64,000 nt of DNA from Planococcus rifietoensis (GTDB lineage Bacteria; Bacillota; Bacilli; Bacillales_A; Planococcaceae), in contig NZ_CP013659.2 of NCBI RefSeq assembly GCF_001465795.2, positions 2,436,501 through 2,500,500 on the forward strand, read 5' to 3'. Position 1 is the stretch's first letter, and the number at the start of each line of letters is the position of its first letter. Of the stretch, positions 1 to 10,351 are shown piece by piece. Both the position numbers and the translations under genes were made by a program. The notes below the pieces were generated by a model. The model did not search any database. It had not been told where the DNA came from and saw nothing but the letters and a program-made list of their open reading frames with translations.

Positions 1-35
1 TAATCATATCAAAACTTATACGCTTTTGCAAGCAA

Positions 36-1319
36 TCAAATCGTCTTTCTCGGAGCGCGCGATGATTTGCCGTCTCTCGGCAATTGGCCGAAAAACTCTT
101 CATTGGTCTTCGAATGGCTGAGTTTTTTCATGAAGCGCTCAGTAAAGTCCGGCGAATCCGAGAAGGTTTTGCGGATAGTCCATAGTTTATCAAGTTGTTC
201 CGGATCCATCAACAATTCTTCCTTGCGTGTGCCTGAACGGCGGATATCGAGCGCCGGGAAAATGCGGCGTTCCGCCAAACTGCGGTCAAGATGCAGCTCC
301 ATATTGCCGGTGCCCTTGAACTCTTCGTAGATGACTTCGTCCATTCGAGATCCCGTATCGACAAGTGCTGTCGCGAGGATCGTCAAGCTGCCGCCTTCTT
401 CGATATTGCGCGCTGCCCCGAAAAAGCGTTTCGGGCGGTGGAATGCGGCAGGGTCGATCCCGCCGGAAAGCGTACGGCCGCTTGGCGGAATGACCAAATT
501 ATACGCGCGTGCCAACCGTGTGATCGAATCCATCAAGATGACGACATCGCGCTTGTGTTCGACAAGGCGCATGGCGCGTTCTAGAACGAGCTCGGCTACT
601 TTGACATGGTTTTCAGGAACTTCATCGAAAGTCGAAGATACCACATCGGCGTCGACCGAGCGTTCGATATCCGTCACTTCTTCCGGCCGCTCATCGATCA
701 GCAGCACAATCAGTTCCGCTTCCGGGTGATTGGTCGTTACAGCATTGGCGATTTCCTTCAACAGCATCGTTTTACCGGCTTTTGGCGGTGCGACGATCAA
801 ACCGCGCTGGCCGAAACCGACCGGCGACACAAGATCCATGATACGTGTGGATAAATGTTCCGGCCCGGTTTCAAGGCGGATATGGCGATCCGGGTACAGC
901 GGCGTCAAGCCTGGGAAATGGACGCGTTCTTTTGCGACTTCCGGGTCTTCGCCGTTGACGGCTTCTACTTGAAGCAACCCGAAATAGCGTTCATTTTCTT
1001 TTGGCGGACGCACTTTTCCAGATACTTTGTCGCCGTTTCTAAGGTCGAATCGGCGGATCTGGGAAGCAGAAATATAAATGTCCTGTGAACTCGGTGAATA
1101 ATTGATCGGGCGGAGGAACCCGAAGCCTTCCGATTGGATGATTTCCAGGACGCCTTCCATGAAAAAGAAGCCTTCCTGTTCCGCACGGGTTTTCAAAATG
1201 GCGAAAATCAATTCTTTTTTCGTCAGTTTGCTGTAATTGTTCAGCTTGTATTCTTTTGCCAGATTATAAAGCTCTTTGAGCGTCATATTTTCCAATGCAG
1301 AAATTGTCATCGTTGCCAT
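36..1319 (-). CDS. rho: Transcription termination factor Rho
   Basis: Hexameric RNA helicase that terminates transcription and suppresses antisense RNA. The 427-aa product has the N-terminal Rho helix domain (about 1-50), a cold-shock-like RNA-binding domain (about 52-125, with the EGFGFLR motif) and the RecA-type ATPase. The Walker A PPKAGKT lies near residue 178, and the Walker [15 protein letters not shown] near 261. The RNA-binding loops around [20 protein letters not shown] are present. It lies downstream of glpX, as in B. subtilis. The start is uncertain: ATG at 1319 and ATG at 1310 both have weak ribosome-binding sites. Length and motifs are those of a full Bacillales Rho. Confidence 0.97.
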   Translation of the reverse strand: MATMTISALENMTLKELYNLAKEYKLNNYSKLTKKELIFAILKTRAEQEGFFFMEGVLEIIQSEGFGFLRPINYSPSSQDIYISASQIRRFDLRNGDKVSGKVRPPKENERYFGLLQVEAVNGEDPEVAKERVHFPGLTPLYPDRHIRLETGPEHLSTRIMDLVSPVGFGQRGLIVAPPKAGKTMLLKEIANAVTTNHPEAELIVLLIDERPEEVTDIERSVDADVVSSTFDEVPENHVKVAELVLERAMRLVEHKRDVVILMDSITRLARAYNLVIPPSGRTLSGGIDPAAFHRPKRFFGAARNIEEGGSLTILATALVDTGSRMDEVIYEEFKGTGNMELHLDRSLAERRIFPALDIRRSGTRKEELLMDPEQLDKLWTIRKTFSDSPDFTERFMKKLSHSKTNEEFFGQLPRDGKSSRAPRKTI

Positions 1320-1387
1320 CTAGTTGGACACCACACTTATCATTAGTTTCAGAATTTCTGGGGAATTTCTCTTGTTCTGGAGTCATT

Positions 1388-1417
1388 AAAGAAGGAGCCC
1401 GGCATAAAGCCGGACTC
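1388..1417 (-). terminator. Hairpin between glpX and rho
   Basis: On the minus strand the sequence forms GAGTCCGGC - TTTAT - GCCGGGCTC followed by CTTCTTTAA. It begins 19 nt after the glpX stop, so it probably ends or attenuates the glpX transcript before rho. The T-run is interrupted, so strength is uncertain. Confidence 0.55.
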
Positions 1418-1435
1418 AGGTTTGGAGTATGGAAA

Positions 1436-2401
1436 TCAATCTTTCATGACAAGATCCGGTTTTTTCTTGAGGCTGTGGCGCCCTTCGACAAAACGAACCG
1501 TGCCGGATTTTGCACGCATGACCAAGGTATGGCTTTCGGCAAACGATCCTTTCAGCTGAACGCCGCGAAGAAGTTCTCCGTCAGTGATCCCTGTCGCTGC
1601 AAAGATGGCATCGTCGCCTTTGACCAAGTCATCCATCATTAATACTTTATCGACTTCAAGGCCCATATCTAAGCAGCGCTGTCTTTCCTCGTCATCTTGA
1701 GGAACCAGCTTACCTTGAAATTCACCGCCGAGGCATTTCAATCCGACTGCTGAAATAACCCCTTCCGGAGCTCCGCCGATGCCGAATAGGATGTCGACGC
1801 CCGTTTGGTCAAAAGCTGTATTGATCGCACCGGCGATATCGCCGTCAGTAATCAATTTGATGCGTGCTCCCGCATCGCGGATTTCCTTGATAATCTGTGC
1901 ATGACGCGGGCGGTCAATAATCGTGGCAACAACGTCTTCGATATCCTTGTTTTTCGCTTTAGCGACTGCGCGCAAATTGTCGATGACCGTTGCATTGATG
2001 TCAATTTTGCCGACAGCCTCAGGGCCGACCGCAATTTTGTCCATATACATATCCGGTGCATTGAGTAAATTTCCACGGTCTGCAATTGCCAACACGGCAA
2101 TCGCATTCCAACCGCCGGCAGCGACAATGTTCGTGCCTTCTACAGGATCGACCGCGACATCCACTTCCGGGCCGTCGCCTGAACCAAGTTGTTCACCGAT
2201 ATAGAGCATCGGTGCTTCGTCCATTTCGCCTTCGCCGATGACGACGGTTCCGCGCATCGGGATCGTATCGAATACGGTCCGCATTGCTTCCGTTGCCGCA
2301 TCGTCCGCTTCATTTTTCAGGCCGCGGCCCATCCATTTTGAAGAGGCGATTGCTGCCGCTTCTGTGATTCGCACTAATTCCATCGAAAGACTTCGTTCCA
2401 T
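1436..2401 (-). CDS. glpX: Fructose-1,6-bisphosphatase, class II (GlpX)
   Basis: Hydrolyses fructose 1,6-bisphosphate to fructose 6-phosphate in gluconeogenesis, in the cytosol. The 321-aa protein shows the class II fold: [19 protein letters not shown] at the N terminus, the metal-binding DPVEGTN near residue 87, and GIGGAPEG in the C-terminal half. It lies between murA2 and rho, the same place as B. subtilis ywjI/glpX. The neighbouring aldolase (fbaA) and transaldolase-family gene make this a central sugar-phosphate cluster. Confidence 0.95.
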   Translation of the reverse strand: MERSLSMELVRITEAAAIASSKWMGRGLKNEADDAATEAMRTVFDTIPMRGTVVIGEGEMDEAPMLYIGEQLGSGDGPEVDVAVDPVEGTNIVAAGGWNAIAVLAIADRGNLLNAPDMYMDKIAVGPEAVGKIDINATVIDNLRAVAKAKNKDIEDVVATIIDRPRHAQIIKEIRDAGARIKLITDGDIAGAINTAFDQTGVDILFGIGGAPEGVISAVGLKCLGGEFQGKLVPQDDEERQRCLDMGLEVDKVLMMDDLVKGDDAIFAATGITDGELLRGVQLKGSFAESHTLVMRAKSGTVRFVEGRHSLKKKPDLVMKD

Positions 2402-2474
2402 AATTCAATTTCCTCCGTTCAATCTTTGTATATGCCATCTATATTGTAGCATATATGCAAACGCCTTTAGCGAG

Positions 2475-3773
2475 TCAATTCACGTCGGAACTGAGGTCGG
2501 ACTTCCCACTCGCCACGGGATCGATCGTTTCTCGGCGAATGTCAGCCCCAAGGCCTCGCAGCTTTTCGATGATGTTCGAGTAGCCGCGTTCGATGTGATA
2601 GATCTCACGCACTTCCGTTTCGCCTTCTGCTAATAAGCCGGCGATGACAAGTGCTGCTCCTGCGCGCAGATCGGAAGCGACCACAGTCGCTGCATTCAAC
2701 GGAGTCGGCCCAGTGATGATGGCCGCGCGCCCTTCGACACGCCCAACCGCATTCATGCGGCGCAGCTCATCGATATGTTTGAAGCGCGCTGAATAAATGG
2801 TGTCGGTGATCATGGAAGATCCGTGAGCTTGTGTCATCAAGACCGAGAACGGCTGCTGGAGATCGGTCGCAAATCCTGGATAAACCAAAGTCTTCACGTC
2901 AATCGGCTGCAAATTCTCAGTTTTCGGGATATGGATCGATTCTTCATCTTCCTGAACTTCGACGCCCATTTCACGAAGCTTCGCAGTCAAGGCTTCCATA
3001 TGGAAAGGAATGACGTTATCGATCGTCACGCCGTCGCCGGCTGCAGCAGCCATGATCATGAATGTACCCGCTTCGATGCGGTCAGGAATGATCGTATGGT
3101 TGGTGCCGTGCAATTCATCTACGCCTTCGATGCGGATCACGTTGGTGCCAGCGCCTTTGATTTTCGCGCCCATATTGGTCAAGAGCGTCGCGACGTCAAT
3201 GATTTCCGGCTCTTTCGCCGCATTCTCGATGACCGTCTGCCCTTTCGCGCGCACGGCAGCGAGCATGATATTGATGGTTGCGCCTACGCTAACGACGTCG
3301 AGGTAGATTTTCGCACCGCGCAGTTCGTCAGCACGCAAATAAATCGCTCCGTGCTCGTTGGTCACTTTTGCACCAAGCGCTTCGAAGCCTTTAATATGCT
3401 GGTCGATCGGGCGCGGCCCGAGGAAACAACCTCCTGGAAGGCCGATCGCTGCGTGCTTGAAACGACCAAGCATCGCGCCCATCATATAGTAAGAAGCCCG
3501 CAATTTCTTGACGTTGCCGTTTGGCAGCGGCATGTCGACCATTTCAGTCGGGTCGATTTGCATGACGCCGTCTTCGAATGTGACGGATCCTCCAATTTCT
3601 TCCAAAATACTTTTTAATGTCCAAACATCGGATATTTCTGGCAAACCTTCAATCGATACTGGTGAATTCGCCAGTATCGAAGCCGGGATCAAAGCCACGG
3701 CGCTGTTTTTAGCACCGTTAACTTTAATCGTTCCGGACAGGCGTTTGCCGCCTTTAATTTTATAAACGTCCAT
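2475..3773 (-). CDS. murZ: UDP-N-acetylglucosamine 1-carboxyvinyltransferase 2 (MurA2/MurZ)
   Basis: Transfers enolpyruvate from PEP to UDP-GlcNAc, the first committed step of peptidoglycan synthesis. The start was set at the ATG at 3773 (MDVYKIKGG), which follows GGAGAA at good spacing; an upstream in-frame extension to 3824 overlaps the preceding gene. This gives 432 aa, normal for MurA. The N-terminal [13 protein letters not shown] (substrate Lys-Asn), the loop [13 protein letters not shown] carrying the catalytic Cys, and [17 protein letters not shown] are all visible. Its position beside glpX and the transaldolase gene matches the second Firmicutes paralogue (murAB/murZ), not the murAA locus near atp. 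Confidence 0.95.
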   Translation of the reverse strand: MDVYKIKGGKRLSGTIKVNGAKNSAVALIPASILANSPVSIEGLPEISDVWTLKSILEEIGGSVTFEDGVMQIDPTEMVDMPLPNGNVKKLRASYYMMGAMLGRFKHAAIGLPGGCFLGPRPIDQHIKGFEALGAKVTNEHGAIYLRADELRGAKIYLDVVSVGATINIMLAAVRAKGQTVIENAAKEPEIIDVATLLTNMGAKIKGAGTNVIRIEGVDELHGTNHTIIPDRIEAGTFMIMAAAAGDGVTIDNVIPFHMEALTAKLREMGVEVQEDEESIHIPKTENLQPIDVKTLVYPGFATDLQQPFSVLMTQAHGSSMITDTIYSARFKHIDELRRMNAVGRVEGRAAIITGPTPLNAATVVASDLRAGAALVIAGLLAEGETEVREIYHIERGYSNIIEKLRGLGADIRRETIDPVASGKSDLSSDVN

Positions 3774-3799
3774 TGTATTTCTCCTTTTCCCTGTCAGCC

Positions 3800-4450
3800 T
3801 TATTTCACAGAGCGGGTTTCCCAATCGGCTAGGAATGCTTCAATGCCTTTATCCGTCAACGGGTGCTTGAACATCATTTCAAGCACTTTCATCGGCATTG
3901 TGCCGATGTGCGCGCCATTTAGCGCTGCTTCCGTCACGTGTTGCGGATGGCGGATTGAAGCGGCGATGATTTCTGAATCGATGTCGTGGATTGCGAAAAT
4001 TTCAGCAATCTGTGCAATCAAATCCATGCCGTTGTGCCCGATGTCGTCAAGGCGCCCAAGGAATGGGGAAACGTATGCTGCTCCAGCGCGTGCTGCAAGA
4101 AGCGCTTGGTTGGCGCTGAAGATCAAGGTAACATTGACTTTTTTGCCTTCGCCGGCAAGAACCGCACATGCTTTCAAGCCTTCCGGAGTCATTGGCAATT
4201 TCACTGTGATGTTTGGCGCAAGTTCAGCCAATTCACGGCCTTCTTTGATCATGCCTTCTGAATCAAGTGCGATGACTTCTCCGCTGATCGATCCGTCGAC
4301 AAGGTCGGCGATTTCTTTCAGACGGTCGTGGAACGAGACATCTTTTTCTTTTGCGACAAGCGATGGGTTAGTCGTGACGCCTGACAGAATGCCCCACGCG
4401 TGCGCTTCTTTAATTTCGTCGAAGTTTGCTGTATCAATGAAAAATTTCAT
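3800..4450 (-). CDS. fsa: Transaldolase / fructose-6-phosphate aldolase family (TalC/FSA)
   Basis: A 216-aa Schiff-base aldolase of the small TalC/FSA group. The N terminus [19 protein letters not shown] and GVTTNPSL are family hallmarks, the catalytic lysine lies in KVNVTLIFS, and [12 protein letters not shown] follows. Small members can act as transaldolase or as fructose-6-phosphate aldolase; sequence alone does not decide which. It sits between fbaA and murA2, as B. subtilis ywjH/tal does, with a hairpin separating it from fbaA. The ATG is preceded by GGAGGAAACCATAC, a strong ribosome-binding site. Confidence 0.93.
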   Translation of the reverse strand: MKFFIDTANFDEIKEAHAWGILSGVTTNPSLVAKEKDVSFHDRLKEIADLVDGSISGEVIALDSEGMIKEGRELAELAPNITVKLPMTPEGLKACAVLAGEGKKVNVTLIFSANQALLAARAGAAYVSPFLGRLDDIGHNGMDLIAQIAEIFAIHDIDSEIIAASIRHPQHVTEAALNGAHIGTMPMKVLEMMFKHPLTDKGIEAFLADWETRSVK

Positions 4451-4471
4451 GTATGGTTTCCTCCTGTATGT

Positions 4472-4498
4472 GGAAAAAGAGACGGATTCGCCTCTCTT
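4472..4498 (-). terminator. Terminator or attenuator after fbaA
   Basis: On the minus strand, AGAGAGGCGAATCCGTCTCT folds into a stem followed by TTTTTCC, directly after the fbaA stop and before the transaldolase gene. It may allow partial read-through, because no separate strong promoter was found for the downstream gene. Confidence 0.6.
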
Positions 4499-4507
4499 CC
4501 CAAGTTT

Positions 4508-5371
4508 TTATGAATTTGCTTGTTGTGAACTTCCGAAATCGCGCATTTTACCGATAACAGTTGCTTTGATGGCATCGCGAGCCGGCGTCAAGTATTTACG
4601 TGGATCGTAGACGTCTGCATCCGATGCCAATTTTTCGCGGATGGCTTTCGATGCGGCAATTTGGCTTTCCGTATTGACGTTGATCTTCGATGTACCTAGT
4701 GAAACCGCACGTTGAACGTCTTTTAGCGGGATCCCTGTTCCACCGTGCAAGACAAGCGGCACGTCGCAAAGCTGTGAAATTTCTTCCATTTCGGCAAATC
4801 CGAGGTTTGGTTCGCCTTTATATGGCCCGTGGACCGAGCCGAGCGCTGGCGCTAGGCAATCGATGCCTGTCTGTTCGACAAGCGTCTGACATTCTTTCGG
4901 GTCAGCGTAGATGACGCCTTCTGCAATCACGTCATCTTCCTGGCCGCCAACTATTCCTAGTTCCGCTTCCACGGAAACGCCTTTAGCGTGAGCGTACTCA
5001 ACCACTTTGCGCGTAATTTCAATATTTTCTTCGAATGGATGATGCGATGCATCGATCATGACTGATGTGAAACCTGCATCGATCGCTTCTTTGCATTTTT
5101 CAAAACTGGAACCATGATCTAAATGGATAGCGACCGGAACTGTGATATTGTAATCATGCATCAGGCCTTTCACCATATGTACGACAGTCGTGAATCCACC
5201 CATATAGCGTGCTGCACCTTCTGAGACACCGCAAATGACCGGGGATTTTTCTTCCTCCGCCGCCTGCAGGATCGCTTGTGTAAATTCCAGGTTGTTCAGG
5301 TTAAATTGCCCGATGGCATAACCGTCCTTCTTACCTTTTATCATCATTTCTTTCATCGAAACTAATGGCAT
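4508..5371 (-). CDS. fbaA: Fructose-1,6-bisphosphate aldolase, class II
   Basis: Zinc-dependent aldolase that cleaves fructose 1,6-bisphosphate to dihydroxyacetone phosphate and glyceraldehyde 3-phosphate. The 287-aa product carries the metal-binding [33 protein letters not shown] and [10 protein letters not shown] motifs in the usual order. Length and motifs are typical of Bacillales FbaA. It is followed by a hairpin and then the transaldolase-family gene, and preceded by the spo0F-like gene, in conserved gene order. Confidence 0.97.
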   Translation of the reverse strand: MPLVSMKEMMIKGKKDGYAIGQFNLNNLEFTQAILQAAEEEKSPVICGVSEGAARYMGGFTTVVHMVKGLMHDYNITVPVAIHLDHGSSFEKCKEAIDAGFTSVMIDASHHPFEENIEITRKVVEYAHAKGVSVEAELGIVGGQEDDVIAEGVIYADPKECQTLVEQTGIDCLAPALGSVHGPYKGEPNLGFAEMEEISQLCDVPLVLHGGTGIPLKDVQRAVSLGTSKINVNTESQIAASKAIREKLASDADVYDPRKYLTPARDAIKATVIGKMRDFGSSQQANS

Positions 5372-5424
5372 TATTATTTTTCCTCCTCAGAATAGGCACA
5401 AGCCCAATATCTTTTTCACTATAT

Positions 5425-5447
5425 CAAAAATGGCGCTATTTCGCCAC
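5425..5447 (-). terminator. Putative terminator after the spo0F-like gene
   Basis: On the minus strand TGGCG-AAATAG-CGCCA is followed by TTTTTGATA. It lies just past the spo0F-like stop and would separate it from fbaA. The stem is short. Confidence 0.5.
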
Positions 5448-5458
5448 TCGGTGCCTGT

Positions 5459-5818
5459 TTAATCGCCAATCAGCTCGCGGACGGCATCGCGCAATTCGAA
5501 AACATCGAAGGGTTTGGTGAAATAACGCACCACTCCCCAATTCATCGACTCTTCAATCACGCCCATTTCGCCGTAAGCCGTCATCATGATCACTTTGCAA
5601 TCATGCCGCCGCTTCTTTAGCCGCTTCAGCAATTCGATGCCATCCATGCCCGGCATCTTCATATCCATCAGCACCATATCGGGACACGTTTCTTCCGTCA
5701 GTTCCAATGCTTCTTTTCCGCTCCCGGCAATCAAGGTCTCGTATCCTTCCCGCTCGAATACTTCTTTCAATAACAGGCGGATGCCTTGTTGATCATCTAC
5801 TATTAGAATCTTTCTCAC
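5459..5818 (-). CDS. spo0F: Spo0F-like single-domain response regulator
   Basis: A 119-aa receiver domain with no output domain, so it can only relay phosphate or act by protein contact. The acidic pocket (D8, D9), the phosphorylation site D52 in LMDMKMPGMDG, T80 in MMTAYGE and K102 in TKPFD are all present. Location upstream of fbaA equals B. subtilis spo0F, whose product passes phosphate from sporulation kinases to Spo0B. Many Planococcaceae do not sporulate, so in this organism the partner and role are open. The assignment rests on synteny plus sequence. Confidence 0.85.
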   Translation of the reverse strand: MRKILIVDDQQGIRLLLKEVFEREGYETLIAGSGKEALELTEETCPDMVLMDMKMPGMDGIELLKRLKKRRHDCKVIMMTAYGEMGVIEESMNWGVVRYFTKPFDVFELRDAVRELIGD

Positions 5819-5888
5819 ATCAGCCTCTCCTTTCCACCTTTTTCGAAGAGCAGCTCATTCTGCTATACTCGTTTTGAGGTGAACCCAT

Positions 5889-6374
5889 TTGAAAATATTG
5901 ACGACACAATTGACTGGACTGTTCCAACGCCTCGCTAAGGAAGAAGAGGCCATCGAAGATACAGCCCGGCTTCTCACCCAAGCAATCATTGGCGAAGGCC
6001 GCATCCATCTGGCTGCTTTTGGCGAACTCGAAGCTGTCACAGCCAGTGCTTTGAACGGCCCTGAAACGCTCGAATCAGCGGTTCGCTACGACCCAACTGC
6101 TGACTTGTCGACGGCAGACCGGGTGTGGATCCTAGCCAGAAAAGACGAAGGCGACTCATTGGCCGATGAGTTAGCCGGGCGCGCCATTCCGTTTGCGATG
6201 CTGACAGCCGAAAGCCACGGCAATGAAACAGCGGACGTCTTTCTCTCCATGAACATCGACAAGGGCTTGCTGCCGGGCGAAGCCGGCGGGCGCATCATGA
6301 TTCCCCACGGGCTCGGCGCTTTGTACGTGTATCATGCAGTCAAGTTAACAATCGATGAAATGCTCACAGATTGA
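5889..6374 (+). CDS. DUF2529 family protein (YwjG-like)
   Basis: A 161-aa protein of unknown function, positioned between the spo0F-like gene and pyrG exactly where B. subtilis has ywjG. It looks like a shortened sugar-isomerase (SIS)-type fold: LARKDEGDSLADELAGRAIPFAMLTAE resembles the alternating strand/helix of such domains. No clear catalytic residues are identifiable. Translation probably begins at TTG 5889, which has GAGGTG seven bases upstream. It is the only plus-strand gene in the first 36 kb and ends at a bidirectional terminator shared with pyrG. Confidence 0.85.
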   Translation: MKILTTQLTGLFQRLAKEEEAIEDTARLLTQAIIGEGRIHLAAFGELEAVTASALNGPETLESAVRYDPTADLSTADRVWILARKDEGDSLADELAGRAIPFAMLTAESHGNETADVFLSMNIDKGLLPGEAGGRIMIPHGLGALYVYHAVKLTIDEMLTD

Positions 6375-6382
6375 CGAGCCGC

Positions 6383-6416
6383 AAAAAAGCCTTCCCTGGA
6401 ATGGGGAAGGCTTTTT
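6383..6416. terminator. Bidirectional terminator between ywjG-like gene and pyrG
   Basis: AAAAAAGCCTTCCC - TGGAAT - GGGGAAGGCTTTTT forms a near-perfect stem with an A-run on one side and a T-run on the other. It can therefore end both the plus-strand DUF2529 gene and the minus-strand pyrG. Confidence 0.9.
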
Positions 6417-6468
6417 CATCTGATCGATGCCTGCCTTCCAGGAAATGAAGCGGCTTTTCACGTGCTGA

Positions 6469-8109
<1,641 letters not shown>

Positions 8110-8205
8110 CTACAACTTGCAGTCCCGAATCGTGTTCAGCCAGAAAAAGCTTCGGCCATCCAAAAGAGCGGATGGCACGGGTCTTTGCCACCGATCGGCA
8201 GCACT

Positions 8206-8251
8206 AAAAAAATAAAAAGCGCTCCTCCTGCAAAGCGTGCAGGGGGAGCGC
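8206..8251 (-). terminator. pyrG leader attenuator (also terminator of rpoE)
   Basis: On the minus strand GCGCTCCCCCTGC pairs with GCAGGAGGAGCGC, followed by TTTTTATTTTTTT. It lies between the pyrG promoter and pyrG. The 5' arm is C-rich (CTCCCCC), which a poly-G 5' end made by slippage could pair with, opening the terminator. It also lies downstream of rpoE and can end that transcript. Confidence 0.85.
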
Positions 8252-8283
8252 GTTAGCTATACGAATCATCTCTCCTATTTTAA

Positions 8284-8325
8284 GGAGCCCAGTAAAATCT
8301 TATCCTGTACAGCCATTTCCGTCAA
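8284..8325 (-). promoter_or_regulatory. pyrG promoter with GGGCTC initiation site
   Basis: Minus strand: TTGACG (8320-8325), 17-bp spacer, TAAGAT (8297-8302), then six bases to GGGCTCC starting at 8290. The initial transcribed sequence GGGCUC is the same as in B. subtilis pyrG. There, low CTP causes RNA polymerase to stall at the first C and add extra G residues, and the poly-G leader prevents terminator formation. The sequence elements are seen; the mechanism is transferred from the literature. Confidence 0.85.
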
Positions 8326-8343
8326 GGTGAAAAAAAGTTCAGA

Positions 8344-8949
8344 CTACTTCAGCCCATCCTCTTCTTCTTCTTCCTCTTCGTCATCTTCTTCGTCGATGAT
8401 GTTGCCATCAAGGTCTTCTACGAGTACGCCGACATCTTCCACTTCATCGACATCGTCGTCATCATCTGTCGAATCAAAATCAAGATCAACGACCGGTGCT
8501 TTGACAGCCACTTCGTCGTCATCATCATCGTCATCGTCGTCGTCCGAAGAAACATCGCCATCGTCTTCGCCGAAATCTTCGAAGTCCAGTTCGTCTTCCA
8601 ACTCGAGATCCATATCGTCGAAGTCATCGTCCGTCGATTTCGATTTCTTCTTCTTGCGGGCTTTGACCGTCGGTGCAGATTCTTCTTCGATCTGCTCGAC
8701 CGGATACCACTCGCGAAGGCCCCAGCGGTTTTCGCCAAGGATCAGGAAGCGGCCATCAATGTTCATGTCAGTGTAATACTGTGCAAGATGCGCTTTCATC
8801 TCTTCTTCGGAGAGGCCGATCAATTGCTGCAATTCAGCGACTAGCTCTGAAAAAGTTTTCGTTTCTTTGGTTTCTTCCAAAATGGCATATGTTAAGTCGA
8901 CGAACGACTCTTCTAGCAATTCTTCTTTCGTTAATTCACGGATGTTCAT
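8344..8949 (-). CDS. rpoE: DNA-directed RNA polymerase delta subunit
   Basis: Firmicutes-specific polymerase subunit that promotes recycling and displacement of nucleic acid from the core enzyme. The 201-aa product has the N-terminal winged-helix HARE-HTH domain (about 1-90, ending in ENRWGLREWYPVEQ), then a short basic patch KARKKKKSK. A long Asp/Glu tail (about 110-199) follows, with runs of ten consecutive Asp. The acidic tail makes the opposite strand look like a serine-rich coding region, which is an artefact. Located immediately upstream of pyrG as in B. subtilis. Confidence 0.96.
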   Translation of the reverse strand: MNIRELTKEELLEESFVDLTYAILEETKETKTFSELVAELQQLIGLSEEEMKAHLAQYYTDMNIDGRFLILGENRWGLREWYPVEQIEEESAPTVKARKKKKSKSTDDDFDDMDLELEDELDFEDFGEDDGDVSSDDDDDDDDDDEVAVKAPVVDLDFDSTDDDDDVDEVEDVGVLVEDLDGNIIDEEDDEEEEEEEDGLK

Positions 8950-9010
8950 TCGTGCACGTCCCTTCTTGTATCGTAACTTAATCCATTATATACAAAGTCC
9001 TTGCTGTCCG

Positions 9011-9184
9011 CTACCGGGATTTCTTTTTTCTGCGCATAAGCTGATCCCACCCGAAATAGAAAAAGTAGGCGGACAGGATTAAAAACGGTATCGAGCCGAG
9101 TGCTCTATTGTACAGTACAATAAGCAGCACGACCGCTGCAATGATGATGGCGTAATGGGCAGCTTTGGGCATGGTGTCATCCAT
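9011..9184 (-). CDS. Small membrane protein, 57 aa, function unknown
   Basis: An open frame upstream of rpoE on the same strand encodes MDDTMPKAAHYAIIIAAVVL..., two hydrophobic helices (about residues 10-24 and 32-45) and a basic end MRRKKKSR. Either ATG 9184 or the in-frame ATG 9172 (53 aa) may be the start; an A/G-rich AAAGAAAAGAG precedes them. The alternating hydrophobic/loop/hydrophobic/basic pattern and the position ahead of rpoE support a real gene. No family was recognised. Confidence 0.6.
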   Translation of the reverse strand: MDDTMPKAAHYAIIIAAVVLLIVLYNRALGSIPFLILSAYFFYFGWDQLMRRKKKSR

Positions 9185-9340
9185 CTCTTTTCTTTAGAGT
9201 TTCAACTTCTTTCATTATAACGGACTTGCACCGCCAAATCGACCGAAGTGCCGGATGATTCCATTTGTTGCTATTGTGATGAATGAAATGTGTCAAGCAG
9301 TGGAATGCATTGGATTTTTGTATAGAAAATGTTTGTGCCG
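9185..9340. other. Intergenic stretch, nothing recognised
   Basis: About 150 bases upstream of the small membrane protein gene. It should contain that gene's promoter, but no confident -35/-10 pair was found. There is no long open frame, no hairpin with a T-run and no repeat. Confidence 0.4.
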
Positions 9341-9468
9341 GAGATTGCGCTGCAAGGGGACGCTTTCTGAGGGGGCCGGCTTCAGCCGCTTCCCTCGCTG
9401 ACGCTCAGTCCAGGGTCTTCAGCTCGTCCTGATCCCTCCAGAGTCGCCCCTTTTCGCTTCATCTCTAA
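9341..9468 (-). repeat. R2 family dispersed repeat, copy a
   Basis: Read on the minus strand it begins TTAGAGATGAAGCGAAAAGG and ends AGCGTCCCCTTGCAGCGCAA. The 5' block resembles the start of the R2 copies at 37.0 and 59.0 kb, and the 3' block matches an internal segment of the 59.0-kb copy; the middle is different. Mosaic repeats with these end blocks are widespread in Bacillales genomes (known from general experience), with no assigned function. No coding potential. Confidence 0.75.
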
Positions 9469-9573
9469 GTGTAGTGTGGAAATAAAGTTCATCTTTCATT
9501 GAAATTAGTGTGGACAGTTTTGGACACATTCTAATGTATAAATTGAATAGTCACTAAGCATCTACATATCTAT

Positions 9574-10268
9574 CAAGTTCAATTGAGCGTCGTCACCAGC
9601 GGATGAAGTCAACTAACAGCGACACTTCCTCACACGCAAAATATAGGGAGTTCTATCAGCCGAACTGCACACAAGGGCTAGCCGAAGCAATGAGACAAGT
9701 GCTCTTCTTGGCTTATTGCAAGAGGCCAGCCCAAAGCGGGAGGCGATTGATTTGTGAAGAAATAATCAACGAACCATTCACCTCGCTCACTCGTCCAACT
9801 CACTCCACACACTCCCGTCCAGCTAAGCGGCACCCACAAACGGATGAAACGAATGAACACAGACGCTTTCTCACACAAAAACTTCAACGAAATTTATCAG
9901 CCGAACCGCGCATAAGGGCTAGCCGAAGCAATGAGACGAACGTCCTTCTCGGCTCATTGCGGGAGGCCAGCCCCAAGCGGGAGGCGGCTATTTAAAGATG
10001 AAACAAACAACGAACGACACATCTCGCTATCAAGTCCAACTAAGCGTCACCACACGCGGATGAAAACAATTAACAGCGATACTTCCTCGCATGCAACATC
10101 CAATGAAATCTAAAAGTCGAACCGCGCACAAGGGCGAGCCGAAGCAATGAGACAAGCGTTCTTCTTGGCTCATTGCGAGAGGCCAGCCCCAAGCGGGAGG
10201 CGGCGATTTAAAGATGAAATAAACAATGATCGACACATCTCGCTATCAAGTCCAATTAAGCAGTCGCC
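9574..10268 (+). repeat. R1 family tandem repeat cluster, three copies
   Basis: Three imperfect copies of a unit of about 220-240 bp. Each reads (plus strand) as a segment with CGGATGAA and CAGCGA-ACTTCCTC, then CCGAACCGCGCACAAGGGC, then a hairpin core, then AAGCGGGAGGCG and TTTAAAGATGAAA, ending TATCAAGTCCAA. The 33-nt hairpin cores are at 9687-9719, 9928-9960 and 10144-10176. Outer arms GGGCT-GCC / GGCCAGCCC extend the fold to about 60 nt. Two more copies occur inverted at 58.4-58.9 kb. Open frames across this region are not conserved between copies and are rejected. Confidence 0.9.
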
Positions 10269-10310
10269 TCCAATAGAATTAATGGATGACTATTTGAGCT
10301 CAAGCATCAC

Positions 10311-10348
10311 AAAAAAATCCCCTCGCCTGTTTCCAGGCAAAGGGAGGA
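10311..10348 (-). terminator. Terminator of the acyl-CoA / icmF operon
   Basis: On the minus strand CCTCCCTTTGCCTG - GAAA - CAGGCGAGGGGA is followed by TTTTTTTGTG, immediately after the icmF stop codon. It ends the six-gene operon that starts at 18.6 kb. Confidence 0.9.
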
Positions 10349-10351
10349 ATC

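Noticed and set aside
8237..8776. Long plus-strand serine-rich open frame opposite rpoE
   Set aside because: It is the antisense of the Asp/Glu-rich RpoE tail; the codon pattern of GAT/GAA runs produces Ser runs on the other strand.
9574..10268. CRISPR array
   Set aside because: Units are 216-241 bp with long conserved blocks throughout, not short repeats with unique spacers, and no cas genes are near.
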